From contig OX596338.1 in the NCBI GenBank assembly GCA_951394405.1, positions 1,116,001 to 1,180,000 on the forward strand: a stretch of DNA of 64,000 nucleotides, written 5' to 3'. The notes below the pieces were generated by a model that was given only the letters and a program-made list of their open reading frames with translations, ran no database searches and was not told the DNA's origin. Position 1 is the first letter of the stretch; each line of letters begins with the position of its first letter. Below, one piece after another: positions 46,339 through 56,612 of this stretch. The position numbers were made by a program, and so were the translations under genes. This DNA is from Coprinellus micaceus. Its lineage: Eukaryota > Basidiomycota > Agaricomycetes > Agaricales > Psathyrellaceae.

Positions 46339-47808
46339 ATGGCTGCCGTCGCAAGGACAGCAGCGAGGCCAGTGGGCGTCCTCCCCTCGGCCTCTCCCTT
46401 TGCAGAACTCCTCCGGCGCTCTCGGTTCGCCTCCTACGACCCCGAGGTCAAGCAGGCCTACAGCGCACCGCCCGAATACGCCCACCGCGGAAACTGGGGT
46501 CTCAAGCGCCCCATCGCCCAGAAGCGGCGGAACGCGTACATTACCCTCAAGTCCTACGAGGAACACGCGCAGTTTATCGAATGGAACAACGCCGAGGCCC
46601 AGGTCCGCTTCATGAAGCGCTTCGAGGAGCTCAACGTCACACCATACGTCTCCGAAGGGAGCAAAATGGGAAGGACCCTTGGCTCCAGGATATGGCTCAC
46701 CGACTCTGAATTCGACTCTGCGAAGGACAAGGAGTATCGGTACGCTGTGGAGGAGCAGCTCGTGGAGGAGCCAGAACAGGAAGCGGAGAATCTGTCACTG
46801 GAGGACCTGGGGAAACGCGGACCAGGCAAGTACTCCAGTATGCGTGTCCCATCCACCATCACCCAGCGCGAGGGTCCCTGGAACTACCGACAGCCCAACA
46901 TCGACGCCATGACCGGCGAAGAGTTCGAGGCCTACGTCGAGAGGCTGCGCACCCTCCGCCCCATGTTCTACGAGCGCATTCGCGAAGAGCTCGCCCGCAA
47001 GGCTAACAGTACCGGCCTCAACCCCTCCACCCCCGACCTCAAGCTCGCCATGAACAAGTACCTGTCCCCCGATCACCGCGTCTTCGTCAACGACTACTTC
47101 GAGCGCCAGTACGCTTCACGGACTGACGACCTCGCTGCTGCCGATCCTGAGAGCGGCGAGGCCCTCCCCAAGGACTTTGTCCAGCCCAAGATCAAGCCCC
47201 AGCCTCACCCTTCCGGGGGCTTGATGTACGCCCACCCTACCCTCCTCGACACCTTCTTCACCACGAAGCCCAAACCCGCTCTCATCCTTGCCAAGGAGCA
47301 ACCCAAGGTCAGCGCTGCACACCTCGATCTACCTAGCAGCGTCGCCGTCAGCTTCGGTGGTGTCATAGCCGAGCTCGAGAGGCGCCCGCGCGCCGCCCAA
47401 CCCCTCTTCACATCCAATAGTGGCCCTGAGAACGGCATCGCGAGCCAGAACATCGTCAAAGTCCGCGTATCCCGCTTTGAACTCACCGAGTCCCCAACCG
47501 TCGTGGGCAGGGAGGCCCAGGGTCTCAAAGGTATGAAGGTCAGGGAGAATGTGGTGCCAATCTTCGAGGAGAGCAGGGAGAGGTATAACGGTGCAGTGTT
47601 GGGCAGCTTTGAGTATGTCAGGAACCCACCTGTACGTCCGGACAAGACGGCCCAGATGAATAACTGGGCTCAAGTAGTAGGTCGTCACGGTCCGAGCTAC
47701 GCGACGCCGAACAGTGGGAGGAAACAATCGCGGCATAGCAAGGCCAACGCTATCAATCGGATGAGGGGGATGGCTAAGGATGAAGCGAAGCGGGGCAATT
47801 CTTCATGA
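46339..47808 (+). CDS. MRP51: Mitochondrial small-subunit ribosomal protein MRP51 (bS1m-type)
   Basis: Component of the mitochondrial 37S ribosomal subunit, linked in yeast to translation of mitochondrial mRNAs. Single exon of 489 residues. The Met at 46339 was chosen because it directly precedes the conserved N-terminus LLRRSRFASYDPEVKQ, HRGNWGLKRPIAQKRRNAYI and the block KSYEEHAQFIEWNNAEAQVR. The middle holds REGPWNYRQPNIDAMTGEEF and PSGGLMYAHPTLLDTFFTT. The C-terminal part has FVQPKIKPQPHP before a basic tail. An upstream in-frame Met at 46216 would add a poorly conserved leader. The family match is strong in the first 120 residues. Confidence 0.9.
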   Translation: MAAVARTAARPVGVLPSASPFAELLRRSRFASYDPEVKQAYSAPPEYAHRGNWGLKRPIAQKRRNAYITLKSYEEHAQFIEWNNAEAQVRFMKRFEELNVTPYVSEGSKMGRTLGSRIWLTDSEFDSAKDKEYRYAVEEQLVEEPEQEAENLSLEDLGKRGPGKYSSMRVPSTITQREGPWNYRQPNIDAMTGEEFEAYVERLRTLRPMFYERIREELARKANSTGLNPSTPDLKLAMNKYLSPDHRVFVNDYFERQYASRTDDLAAADPESGEALPKDFVQPKIKPQPHPSGGLMYAHPTLLDTFFTTKPKPALILAKEQPKVSAAHLDLPSSVAVSFGGVIAELERRPRAAQPLFTSNSGPENGIASQNIVKVRVSRFELTESPTVVGREAQGLKGMKVRENVVPIFEESRERYNGAVLGSFEYVRNPPVRPDKTAQMNNWAQVVGRHGPSYATPNSGRKQSRHSKANAINRMRGMAKDEAKRGNSS

Positions 47809-47955
47809 AGCGGAGTGGCGGCGGGAGGGGCTGGGTTCCTGGATGTGGTGATCCCTTGTTATCATGCTTGCTTTCTAGACCTTTTTATAATACATCCATA
47901 TTCCGTCCATCTCGTCTACATCCAGAAGGGTTGCGAATTCTGAAGGTGGGTGGGA

Positions 47956-48444
47956 CTATGCTCCATAAACGAGAGCTTCCAGTGCCTTCTTCACATCTGA
48001 CCCATGCTCGACAAGGATTTTCTCAGCCTTGCTCCGCGGAATCTCGAATTCGGAGATCTAGGAGAACGTTAGATGCGTGCAACCTTCAAGCAAACGCACG
48101 AGGAAGAGGAATCACCCCCAACCGCAACTACAAGAAGCTAGCATGTAAATGGGACGCGGATGCACGTACCAGCAAATCGATATCCTCCTTCTTCAACGCA
48201 GCAACCGCCGGGTCCTTATGCGGCTTCGCAGGCACCTTGTCGGCGATCTCCCGGTACGCTTCCTCGAGCTTGCCCTTAGAATACGAGAAGCCGTCGCCGT
48301 ACTAGAATTCCATACGATGCGTACGGGCAACACAAGATTCAATTCGAATCAGTCTCCCTAAATGACTGGCAGGGTTGAGGAGAGGAAAGTGAGGCGCACG
48401 TTGACGATAACTTCGGGTTCGGGGCGGCCGTTGCGGAGGGACAT
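47956..48444 (-). CDS. HYPK: HYPK-type small protein with C-terminal UBA-like domain
   Basis: Likely ribosome-associated partner of the NatA N-terminal acetyltransferase. Three small exons (48400-48444, 48170-48301, 47956-48057) close exactly to 92 residues, too small and split to show as a long frame. Exon 1 reads MSLRNGRPEPEVIVN. Exon 2 holds YGDGFSYSKGKLEEAYREIA and ends VAALKKEDIDLL. Exon 3 gives ISEFEIPRSKAEKILVEHGS and VKKALEALVYGA, the pattern of the HYPK/NAC-alpha UBA domain. The family resemblance of the UBA part is strong and the N-terminus fits fungal homologues. It is convergent with MRP51, 147 bp between stops. Confidence 0.82.
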
Positions 48445-48948
48445 GGTGGGTTTCGATGGGTGGGTGAAGCAGGTGGTGGTGGTCGAGGAGAAAGACCGAA
48501 ATAGCACGCGTCGAGGAAACTGATTCCGACCGCCAGTTTGATGGCGATCAGGAAGAGTGTCGAACAAATAGGCGCCCACAATGTCGATGAGGGTTCTTCG
48601 CTGCGTGGGTATCCTCAAAACTGACTTTCACCACCCCATACAATCCTGTGACCGTGGCCTGTCTGCCCACAGAGTAGCTACTAAATTCTGAGCTTTCCTC
48701 GCCAGTTATGGCATGCGTTCGACTCGATCAAGTTCCAAAAGTCGCCATAGAGAAGAACATGTGCTCAGTCAGCACACTTGAAGCTACTCAGAAACCTGCT
48801 TATTCATATACAGGATTTTTAATACTGAACCTATCCAAATTTCAAGACTTTGGGACGGGATTCTCTGAATATGGACGATTTGGGGTCGGATGCGAAGATA
48901 TAAGTACCATCCACCTCCCTTCGCAGAGCGTCGCGCCCCATCTTTACA
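48445..48948. other. Divergent intergenic region
   Basis: Upstream of both the HYPK-type gene (minus) and the epoxide hydrolase (plus). No gene is seen. Confidence 0.5.
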
Positions 48949-50190
48949 ATGGGTATCCTCGACTCCCTCCTCCCCAATTTCAAGGAAGTTGTAACCACCC
49001 GTGGTTTCAAATATCACTACTACTGCTCTGCTCCGACCCCCAGCAAGCCCACACTGCTACTTATCCATGGGTTCCCCTCGCTCGCTCTCGACTGGCACCA
49101 TCAGATCACCTACTTCAAAGAACGGGGGTACGGCCTCATCGTTCCAAACCAGCTAGGGTACGGAGGCAGCGACAAGCCAGCTGAGATTAAGGACTATGTC
49201 CAGAGCCTCATCGCGAAGGATATGGTTGACATTCTTGACCATGAGAAGGCCACGGATGTGATCGCTGTCGGCCATGATTGGTGCGCACTTCCCTGTACAG
49301 CCCAAGTTTGTGGAGGCATTCTAACGAGAGTTTGTATTACGCAGGGGCTCGAATACCACGAGTGTCCTCGCCAGCTTGTACGCGGATCGCTTCATCGCGT
49401 TCGGTTTCCTTGCTGTGGGGTACCTCCCGCCACTTTTGGAGTGGAACATTGATGAATTGCGCGAGTCCGTGAGTACACGACAGACTCTTCGTTACCCCCC
49501 ACCGAGTGGATGACCCTGGCTGAGCAGACGATCAAGATCGTTGGATACGAGACGTTCGGATACTGGTACGCGCTCTCATATTTCCCCGATTACGGAACTC
49601 TCACCTTCTTCTACTAGGGAGTTCTTCACCGCCCCCGACGCGCTCTCCATTATCAAAGCGCACAAGGACTCGTTCTACGATCTCGTATACGCTAAGGACG
49701 CTCGCGTCTGGCGATACAACATGTGCCCTGTCGGCGCCGCACGCGTCTTCGTCAAGAGCGGCACAAAGACTCCTCGAGTATCTTTCATAAACGAGGAATT
49801 ATGGAAGTTATACAAGGAAGAATGGGATAGGGACACTCTGGATGGGCCTCTCAATTTCTACAGAGCGGCAGTGAGTGAGGCTGCCACGGAGGACGCTCGA
49901 AGTAAGTCATCCTGCAATCTCCCCCTTCTCGCCAAATTCATTTGTGTATCCTACTGGTATTCACTACAGAAATCCCCCTTGAGAACTACAATATCGCCAA
50001 GCCCGTCTTCTTCGGCACCGCTTCCAAGGACCCCATTTGCGTCGATTGGGTTCAAGAAGCGCAGACACGTCAATTTTGCCCCAATACAACGGTCGCCAAA
50101 TTTGATACTACGCATTGGATCGCAGCGGAGGCTCCGACGGAGGTCAACGAGGCTTTGGAACAGTGGATACTTGCAATTGTGTCGTTATAG
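48949..50190 (+). CDS. Alpha/beta-hydrolase, epoxide hydrolase-like
   Basis: Probable soluble epoxide hydrolase, opening epoxides to diols. Five exons (48949-49280, 49345-49468, 49528-49565, 49618-49901, 49970-50190) join exactly to 332 residues. The start MGILDSLLPNFKEVVTTRGF fits the family. HGFP (oxyanion hole) follows KPTLLLI near residue 40. The nucleophile is the Asp of VGHDWG, formed across the first intron. The charge-relay Asp is likely in TASKDPICVDW and the His in TTHWIAAEAP close to the C-terminus. A cap domain lies between (FFTAPDALSIIKAHKDSFYD). The substrate is unknown. It stands at the border of the decaying F-box/P450 region. Confidence 0.9.
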
Positions 50191-50558
50191 TTTGATGACT
50201 GTCCTCCCAAACCAGCTCCTCCCTTCTCTTCCCTGGCAGGGATGGTGCTCTAGTCTTCCGACTCAACACGAAACTAGGAAATGTCGTGGCCCATACCCAC
50301 AATTGGGTTACAGATACTACAACCACGATCTCTCGGTGACCGCCGGCAATAAGGCCGAGCTGGCCAAATAGGCGCCCACAGGTTCGGCAGGCGAATCTCC
50401 AGATTTAGGCACCAAGCGGAGTTCCGAAATGGGCTTTAACCTTACTTCGAACTCATAAAACGGGCAACTTCTCTCTGCCAGTATGCCACGTCAGAACTAC
50501 CGGGCTATTCAGGATGCCCCCATCCCCCCCAGCTCCTGCTGCCCCAGGAGAATGCCAC
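50191..50558. other. Intergenic, no gene
   Basis: The 3' flank of the epoxide hydrolase and upstream flank of an F-box family relic. Nothing further is seen. Confidence 0.5.
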
Positions 50559-50976
50559 GCTGAGTATCGGGTGACAGAGGTGAAACGTCACTGTACATGT
50601 ATGCATGTATAAATGCTGTTGCTCATGGCGTACTTACAGCTTGACCTCCCCGAAGTCATCGTGAAGATGGCGCGGTCCACTCAACAGTCAGGTAAAAGGC
50701 CAAGACCGTGACCTACACAGCAACAATTCCCCTTCCCCGTTGAAAAGATTCCCCATTCGTTTGGCGGTCGGGTTGGAGGAGGATGAACGGCTCCAGGCAG
50801 CAGCTCATACCAAAAGCGATCTCGAAAGTGTTCTACAGCCAATTGTAGCAGATGGACTCGAAATATCTGTGGGTCTCACCGACAAGACCCATGGCTTTGA
50901 TCCACAGCCAACGGAGAAGCATTGGGACGAGGGTGCGATGGATTTCGCGGATGATCAATGGGAGTACGCAACTTAA
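50559..50976 (+). pseudogene. F-box-like family relic with most of the gene deleted
   Basis: Both ends of the family survive. AEYRVTE (50559-50579) matches the end of exon 1 but has lost its start codon (CAC where ATG would be). A 60-nt intron follows (50580-50639), as in member A. Exon 2 begins LDLPEVIVKMARSTQQS, like LDLPDKIVEMIHS. Within about 60 bp the sequence jumps to the C-terminal block (KRFPIRLAVG ... LQPIVADGLEISVG ... HWDEGAMDFADDQWEYAT). About 450 codons, including the F-box, are absent. An internal deletion of a full-length copy explains this best. Confidence 0.75.
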
Positions 50977-51174
50977 ATGTTAACACGAGTCTGGCATGTA
51001 AACACTTGTTTTTCTCCCGCCTTTGGTGTCGATTACGAGTTCTTAACGAGGAGGAAAGCTCTGCCACAGGGTTGCCCCCCGGATACGACCGTATTAACTC
51101 TACCTTCTGTGGTGACCGAGGCTTGATGGCGCATTCAAAGGGCATTGGCATACGGAGCAACGCAGGAGAGAGGG

Positions 51175-52230
51175 TCAGAGTTTGCTACCACGATATGCGT
51201 GCAATCGAATACTTACTTGACCAACCCGGACCTCTAACTCTACCGTTCTTTCGATACCTTCACCGTTTTCGGTCTTTACGACGACCTTGGCCTTCTCCAC
51301 ATCGAAACAGTAGATCAAGGAGGAAATCGCAAGCCATAGCACTTGGAGAGCTAAGTGCCTTCCGGGACATATCCTTCGGCCAAACCCCCAACGTGCGTGC
51401 TCAGGTAGGCTGTACCACACGTTGGGAACCACGAGAGACCCCGCGGGTAATCGGTAGTCCATGTACTCGCCTTCAACTTTAAGGAACCGAGGAGAACCTG
51501 GGTCAAATGCTGAGCGATGTTCAAGCTTTGAGGATCGAAGACTTACCAGGAGCAATGGGCCTCCAACGCAGCGCCTCTAACGACTGCCGCGGTGTACGCG
51601 TACGGGGCCAACGGTTGGTCTCCGAAGTCAGGAAGGTGGCCGGACTCCACGACATGGTCAAGCTCTGCTTGGCATTTCCTGAGCACCTCCGGGTACTCTA
51701 AAAGGCCCAAGATACACGAGCCAATCGCGGAAACGAACTGCCGCGACTGGTACGTGAGTTACCGCTAGAAGCAACCACGCCACTGGCAGCGCACTCACCG
51801 TGTCGGACCCTGCAGCATAGAGAGAACCGCCATGTTCGCGCCATCCTCTGAAATGAAGCCCCCGGAAACCAAGCGGGAATGTACCTCAATATAGGGAACG
51901 AGTAGACTAGGAAGGCGCCTGGGGCTGCTGCAATCCAGAGGGGCTTCACGGCAGCAACGAGTGTCTCGATGAAAGGGTAATCCTTTGGTTTGACTTCGAT
52001 TCCGTAGCCGATGGAAATGATCAGCTCCCCAGACATCATACTGTCGTCGAGGTAAGCGCTGGGGACCTCGATATTGAGGAGACGTGTGAGGGGGACTCAC
52101 TGCCTGAGATGTGGGATGTGGTTCTGCCATTGGGGCTCGTCAACGAGGCGCAGCAATGCCCAGTGGACAGCCTTCTTGATATGCGGTTGTGTGGCTCAGG
52201 GAAAGGGGTTGATTTATTCGATATCATATT
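51175..52230 (-). pseudogene. Cytochrome P450 relic
   Basis: Several parts of a fungal P450 are recognisable in order on the minus strand. Near 52130 is LVDEPQWQNHIPHL, then ELIISIGYGIEVKPKD with APGAFLVYSFPILRYIPAWF. The I-helix-like YAAGSDTVSA near 51800 follows almost at once, so the region between is missing. Next is YPEVLRKCQAELDHVVESGH, then QPLAPYAYTAAVV followed by ALRWRPIAP in a different frame. The haem-binding loop WGFGRRICPGRHLAL near 51360 is intact, but the sequence between NVWYSLPEHAR and it is shortened. The N-terminal anchor and about 100-200 internal residues are absent. Deletions plus a frameshift mark it as non-functional. It is flanked by two F-box family relics. Confidence 0.78.
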
Positions 52231-52605
52231 CGAAACTCCGCCCAGAATTCTATGCGGGGAGTCGTAATCCCAAGCGGGCGCTTATGTACTTCCCAGCCAC
52301 GACCACCCCCCAACTCGCTTTCGAAGCCTTGCGATAGTATGCTTCAATTATTTACTTCCCTAAAGCCGTGTTGACTTCGCTCAGGCCTGCAATCCCCAAC
52401 CAAGTTGAAGCACTTCCCTCCATGGAGTATCGGCTCACCAACGTACGCTGAATCGTCGACTCCGCCTAACCATGAGATGATAGAATTACTCTTACCCTAC
52501 AGCTAGACCTGCCGCGAGACATCCTGCAGATGGTGAAAAGCCGCAACAGCCTGCCTGCAGAGGACCTTCAACGCCTGAGAGAAATGCAGCAAGTCTATTG
52601 GCGCC

Positions 52606-52619
52606 GACATAATGCACTT
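52606..52619. repeat. Target-site duplication, left copy
   Basis: GACATAATGCACTT, identical to 53575-53588. It lies in the coding sequence of F-box member B. Confidence 0.88.
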
Positions 52620-53574
52620 TTTTTTTTTTTTTTTTTTAAATTCATCCCCCTCAGACAATTCGTCGGGGGTGTGTATTCGATACATACACAAAAGACGCAC
52701 GATGGCAGTGTCCCCGAGGGAGGCTACACCTAAACTACCCTCTCATCAGCCCTCCGTCTAAACCACGGCCCGTGCCCGAAGCCAGGGGCAGTCACCTTTG
52801 CCCCCGCATGATCGCCGAAGCTTCCAACTGTCAGTTTCCTGCATAGATGGTGTACGAGGACGCCGGTTCGCGGGCGCGGCCCTTCACTTCCGGATTTCAG
52901 AGGAGTTCCGCCCCATTCTCCGGGTCGCGTTGGGTATCCACTTGATGTCGAGACGGCCGGAATGTTGAATATTTGAAATGAGTGACTTCGCCTGCCACCT
53001 TACCCTCCGATCCCTGCTCTCTCCCAGCTGCTAATGCATGAGCATACTCCAATGAGCATTGGCTCGGTGCTCCCTCTCCCTTTCCCAACCCCCCGGCCGC
53101 CTAATACTATCAACCGGATTACACCCATCCCATCCCACCCTATTTGGTAGAGTTGATCGCCATGTGGGTGTGAGTCGGTTCAAGGAAAACACGACTACCG
53201 ATCGGGCCAGAGCCCTACCCAGCAAAGCGACTCCACCGGGTGGTGGCGCCCCCGAAGGGTCTGCGCGAAGCAGAGCAATGAGATGGCGATAGAAACACGA
53301 GGCGGGCTACCAGGTATCACCCCAGGATACCATACGAGATCTTCGGGTCTTCAGCGAAGCGGTGGTGGAGGTGACGCGCCGAGGTCGCGATCGCCTCCGA
53401 TATTGAATAATGAGGGTGAGCTTGATAAAGGCGGCCCCCAGCAGGCCTCAAGTGAAGCCCGATGAGGGTAGATGTTGATTAATGGGAGGTGTTTGGTAAG
53501 GTAGAGAAACGGCCATAGTGGGGAGGACCAGTTCCCACGGCCGGATGGTGGTGGTAAAGGGGAAAGAAGGGTCG
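52620..53574 (-). mobile_element. Poly(A)-tailed non-LTR retro-insertion (LINE/SINE or processed transcript)
   Basis: The inserted 955 bp begins on the plus strand with a run of T (20 T at 52618-52637, two of them belonging to the duplication). Read on the minus strand it ends in a poly(A) tail. It is bounded by exact 14-bp direct repeats GACATAATGCACTT at 52606-52619 and 53575-53588. Variable-length target duplication plus terminal poly(A) is the signature of LINE-type target-primed reverse transcription. I see no reverse-transcriptase motif, no convincing Pol III A/B boxes and no terminal inverted repeats. It may be a 5'-truncated LINE tail, a SINE or a retrocopied transcript. Confidence 0.85.
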
Positions 53575-53588
53575 GACATAATGCACTT
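53575..53588. repeat. Target-site duplication, right copy
   Basis: Second copy of GACATAATGCACTT, directly followed by resumed F-box coding sequence. Confidence 0.88.
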
Positions 53589-55248
53589 CGATACCTCATT
53601 CATTTCCACGGGCAGAGTCAGAACGGGGTGTCGAATGAGTTACGGGAGGCCGAGGTGGTCGCTCGATATCGTTTCCTGGCCTGCTCAAGCCTTTGCGCCG
53701 CCTGGAGGCAGGTGCCCCCTGAGGTTTGGGGCATAATTTTTGCCTTCTATATGGACGCACAGAGACGGAGAGGGAGAACCAAGAAAGAGGTTCAGGAGGG
53801 CGAATACTCTGCGGCGGCTGCGCCATACACCCTATCTAGGGTGTGCAGAGCGTGGAGGGAATTTGCTTTTTCTTCGCCTTCTGTATGGACCGACGTGAAC
53901 ATCTCTGCAGTCACCAGGAACTGTGATGTAGGGGAACTCCCAACAATCGCAGCACGTCGATGGATTAATCATGCTCTACCACGCCTAAACAAACTTGCGA
54001 GTCACTGTATCCCTTGGTCCCTCACCCTCAACATCACCGTCCCTGGAAAAGGGTCATGGGCAGGAAACGGTGTTCCCTTGTCTACCTTCATGCAGAGCCA
54101 CGATGCGTTGATACTCATCCACAGGTTGAAAATCAACGCCGACATAATCAGCTCGACGTATCTCGGCGACATGGTATTCACTTCTACCTCTTCCGTGGTC
54201 ATCACGTCTCAACGTCGTTTAAAAGACTCAGGGCCACACTACCCCCCACCTTGTCTCCCTAATGTTACGAAAGCCGTTCTCTCCAACATCCTTATTTCTC
54301 CAGACCTTCCTCACACAATCCCTTGGTCGGCACTCACACATATCCTCGTTGATCATGATTTCGAGGACGAGGACATTGCCGCCCTTCTCAGTCTGTGTGC
54401 CTCCCTTCGCCAAGTATGCTTCTGTCGGACCACTTTTTGCTTACGATCGGGACCGCAGTGGTATGAGACGGTGTCACCGTCTCCTTCTACCTTGCCCTAC
54501 TTGACAACTCTGACGGTGTCAAGCTCTGGGCTGGATCGGGCACCACTATTACCAACGCACGACCTCGAAGGCTGGAAATTTCCTTCCCTGACGACGGTCC
54601 ATATCTTCATGAGGAGAGTCCACCCCGACGAAAATGTGGTGTCCTTCCTGCGACCATTCGCAGCTCTTACAAGTCTTACCTTGATAATGAGGGCGTGGAG
54701 TAATGGTCGCTGGACATACGAAGCTAACACTCTTCTGGAGTCCTGTCCACTCCTTGTCGATCTCGTCATAGCGATGGAAGTTTCGTTTATCAGAACCCTC
54801 AACTCTCTACAATACCCTGATCGGCGAGCCCCCCTCCTGAAGAGACTCACCTTATTGTGCGACCCAACGCCGCCTAAAGTGGAAAAGGGGACGGAAATGA
54901 TATACACCTTCCCGGTCCAACACATACACGACCTCGTCACCTCTCGTAGGGGGAAACGCTCGAATTCGGACAAATTGGAGCGCCTTATCCTCCGCTTCAT
55001 GAAAGATACCTCTGGAGCCATCCATAATACGGTGTACCCCTACGCTCAATTGAAGACGGATCTCGAAGCGACACTGCAGCCATTCGTTGCCGAAGGATTG
55101 GAGGTGTCTGTGGAAGTCATGATGACGAAGGAGCTTTTCTTGACACCGTCTCCAATTGGGAAGCATTGGGATGACGGCGTCATGGACTTTGTGGAGGACC
55201 GCTGGGAGTACAGTACTTCCATGCCCCTTCATACTCCTTAACATCGGG

Positions 55249-56529
55249 TCCGCTGGGGGAACATAATACTGAAGGAGAATAAGGCCTTCACGAGCTTCAT
55301 AGTGCGCATCGATTGCTCGCAACGGGATCCGTAGTTTGGAGATGACGCACAGCTTCATATTCCTCTGGGCTCGATTCCTTACTACCTGCTCGTTGTCCAA
55401 CTGTTTGGTACTCTTACTCGACAAGTAATTCAGCCACCTATCATGCGCCACAGCTTCCACATCCCCGCCCGATGTACCATCCCAGGTCAGAAGTCGAAGC
55501 ACGTCCCTAGGCCTGGTGATCATATTTGACGAGTTGCTGCCTCGCGGCTGCTCAAATTCGGCTGCCTCATCCCAGAGGGTGTCCAACAAATCGTCAGATG
55601 CGTATGGGAAGAACTCCTGGGTAGTGGGGCATACAGGTAGACTGGAAATCGAAAGCTTAACGAACCGGTCTACAAATCGCTCCGTACTGACTACGTCGCG
55701 CGTAAGACACGTAAAAATGGCCTCCTCCCCACGGCCCACGGTATACCTTACCTTTTCCATTCCTTTCCAGGCAATCGAGTTGCGCCAGGTGCACGACTCG
55801 TGTTCTGGCCCCTTCTTCAGCGGAGACCTTCTTCAAGGTCCCCATCACCATCATGTTCTTCGCAGCTTCAGGCAGGGTTACGTGCTGGAGGGCCCGCACA
55901 CATGTAGCTCCTCCAAAGAGTTGAAGGTAGAAGCCGAGCAGGACCCCGGCGCGACACGTCCGCCGACGAAGTGGACCCTCGAGAGCTGAGGCGATTATCG
56001 GAGGAGGGTGGACAAGATGTAATGGTTGAGGGGTGCGAAAGGTGCGCCATGGAATGACACTGTCAGAAGGAGAGGCACCTTCCTCCCGCCTTCCTGGGGG
56101 TACCCCTCACGCACGGAGAGCAGCTGATCTAGACGGTCAGTGTGTTCAACGATCTGTGAATGAGAGAGGATGTCCTCTGATCTCCCTTCATCCTCAATGT
56201 GTCTGTAGAGTTTCAAAGGGTCGCAGTCCAGGACAAGTTGGTAGTTCCACACCCTGAGCGTCTCAGCCGCGAGCCCCACCCAGGCCGTACCCAATGGGCT
56301 TCTGGAACCTCGTGTAATCGGGAGGAGGGGACTAGAGGACATCGTTGGGGAGGGCCTCCATTTCAGGGTGTGGGTCTTGCTCAAGAGTGAAGAGCCACAT
56401 TGTCACAGAGCGATGCCGGGACGAGTTTGTGACCAAAGAGTTTGCCAAACAACGCGACGCGTCGGTTGAGATCCAATTGACAATTGCGAATAGGAACCAC
56501 CATGCCACCTCCCAACCTTCATAGCCCAC
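55249..56529 (-). CDS. Possible unknown multi-exon gene, membrane-associated
   Basis: Several frames on minus look like real exons but no family was recognised. From 5' to 3' they include MWLFTLEQDPHPEMEALPND (near 56400) and WNYQLVLDCDPLKLYRHIED with HSQIVEHTDRLDQLL and TVSFHGAPFAPLNHYILSTL (56250-56000). A hydrophobic stretch AGVLLGFYLQLFGGATCVRA follows (55950-55890), then VVHLAQLDCLERNGKG. An intron with gtaagg/tttgtag joins this to DRFVKLSISSLPVCPTTQEF and DDLLDTLWDEAAEFEQPRG (55680-55540). The last frame stays open to 54852, antisense to the F-box gene, so the true 3' end is uncertain. Start and end given here are estimates. Confidence 0.35.
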
Positions 56530-56612
56530 TATGACAGTCAGTATCCCTTTCAGGGCTTCTAGGAGTCCTGAAGTGTTAACGAGCCCAGGACCTCACATTT
56601 TGCTACCTTCAT

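Larger units (their letters stand above)
52422..55241 (+). pseudogene. F-box-like family member B, interrupted by a retro-insertion
   Basis: Exon 1 (52422-52442, MEYRLTN) and exon 2 (from 52503, LDLPRDILQMVKS) are separated by a 60-nt intron like that of member A. The reading frame is open to 52619, where a 955-bp insertion starts. It resumes in the same frame after the second copy of the target duplication, at 53589 (RYLIHFHGQSQNG), and runs uninterrupted to 55241. Without the insertion and one duplicate, the frame would encode about 596 residues. The F-box-like part is AAWRQVPPEVWGIIFAFYMD, then LSRVCRAWREFAFSSPSVW. The C-terminus is KHWDDGVMDFVEDRWEYSTS. With the insertion, translation stops at about 52733. 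No other damage is seen, so the disruption looks young. A truncated product from a downstream start is possible. Confidence 0.85.
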
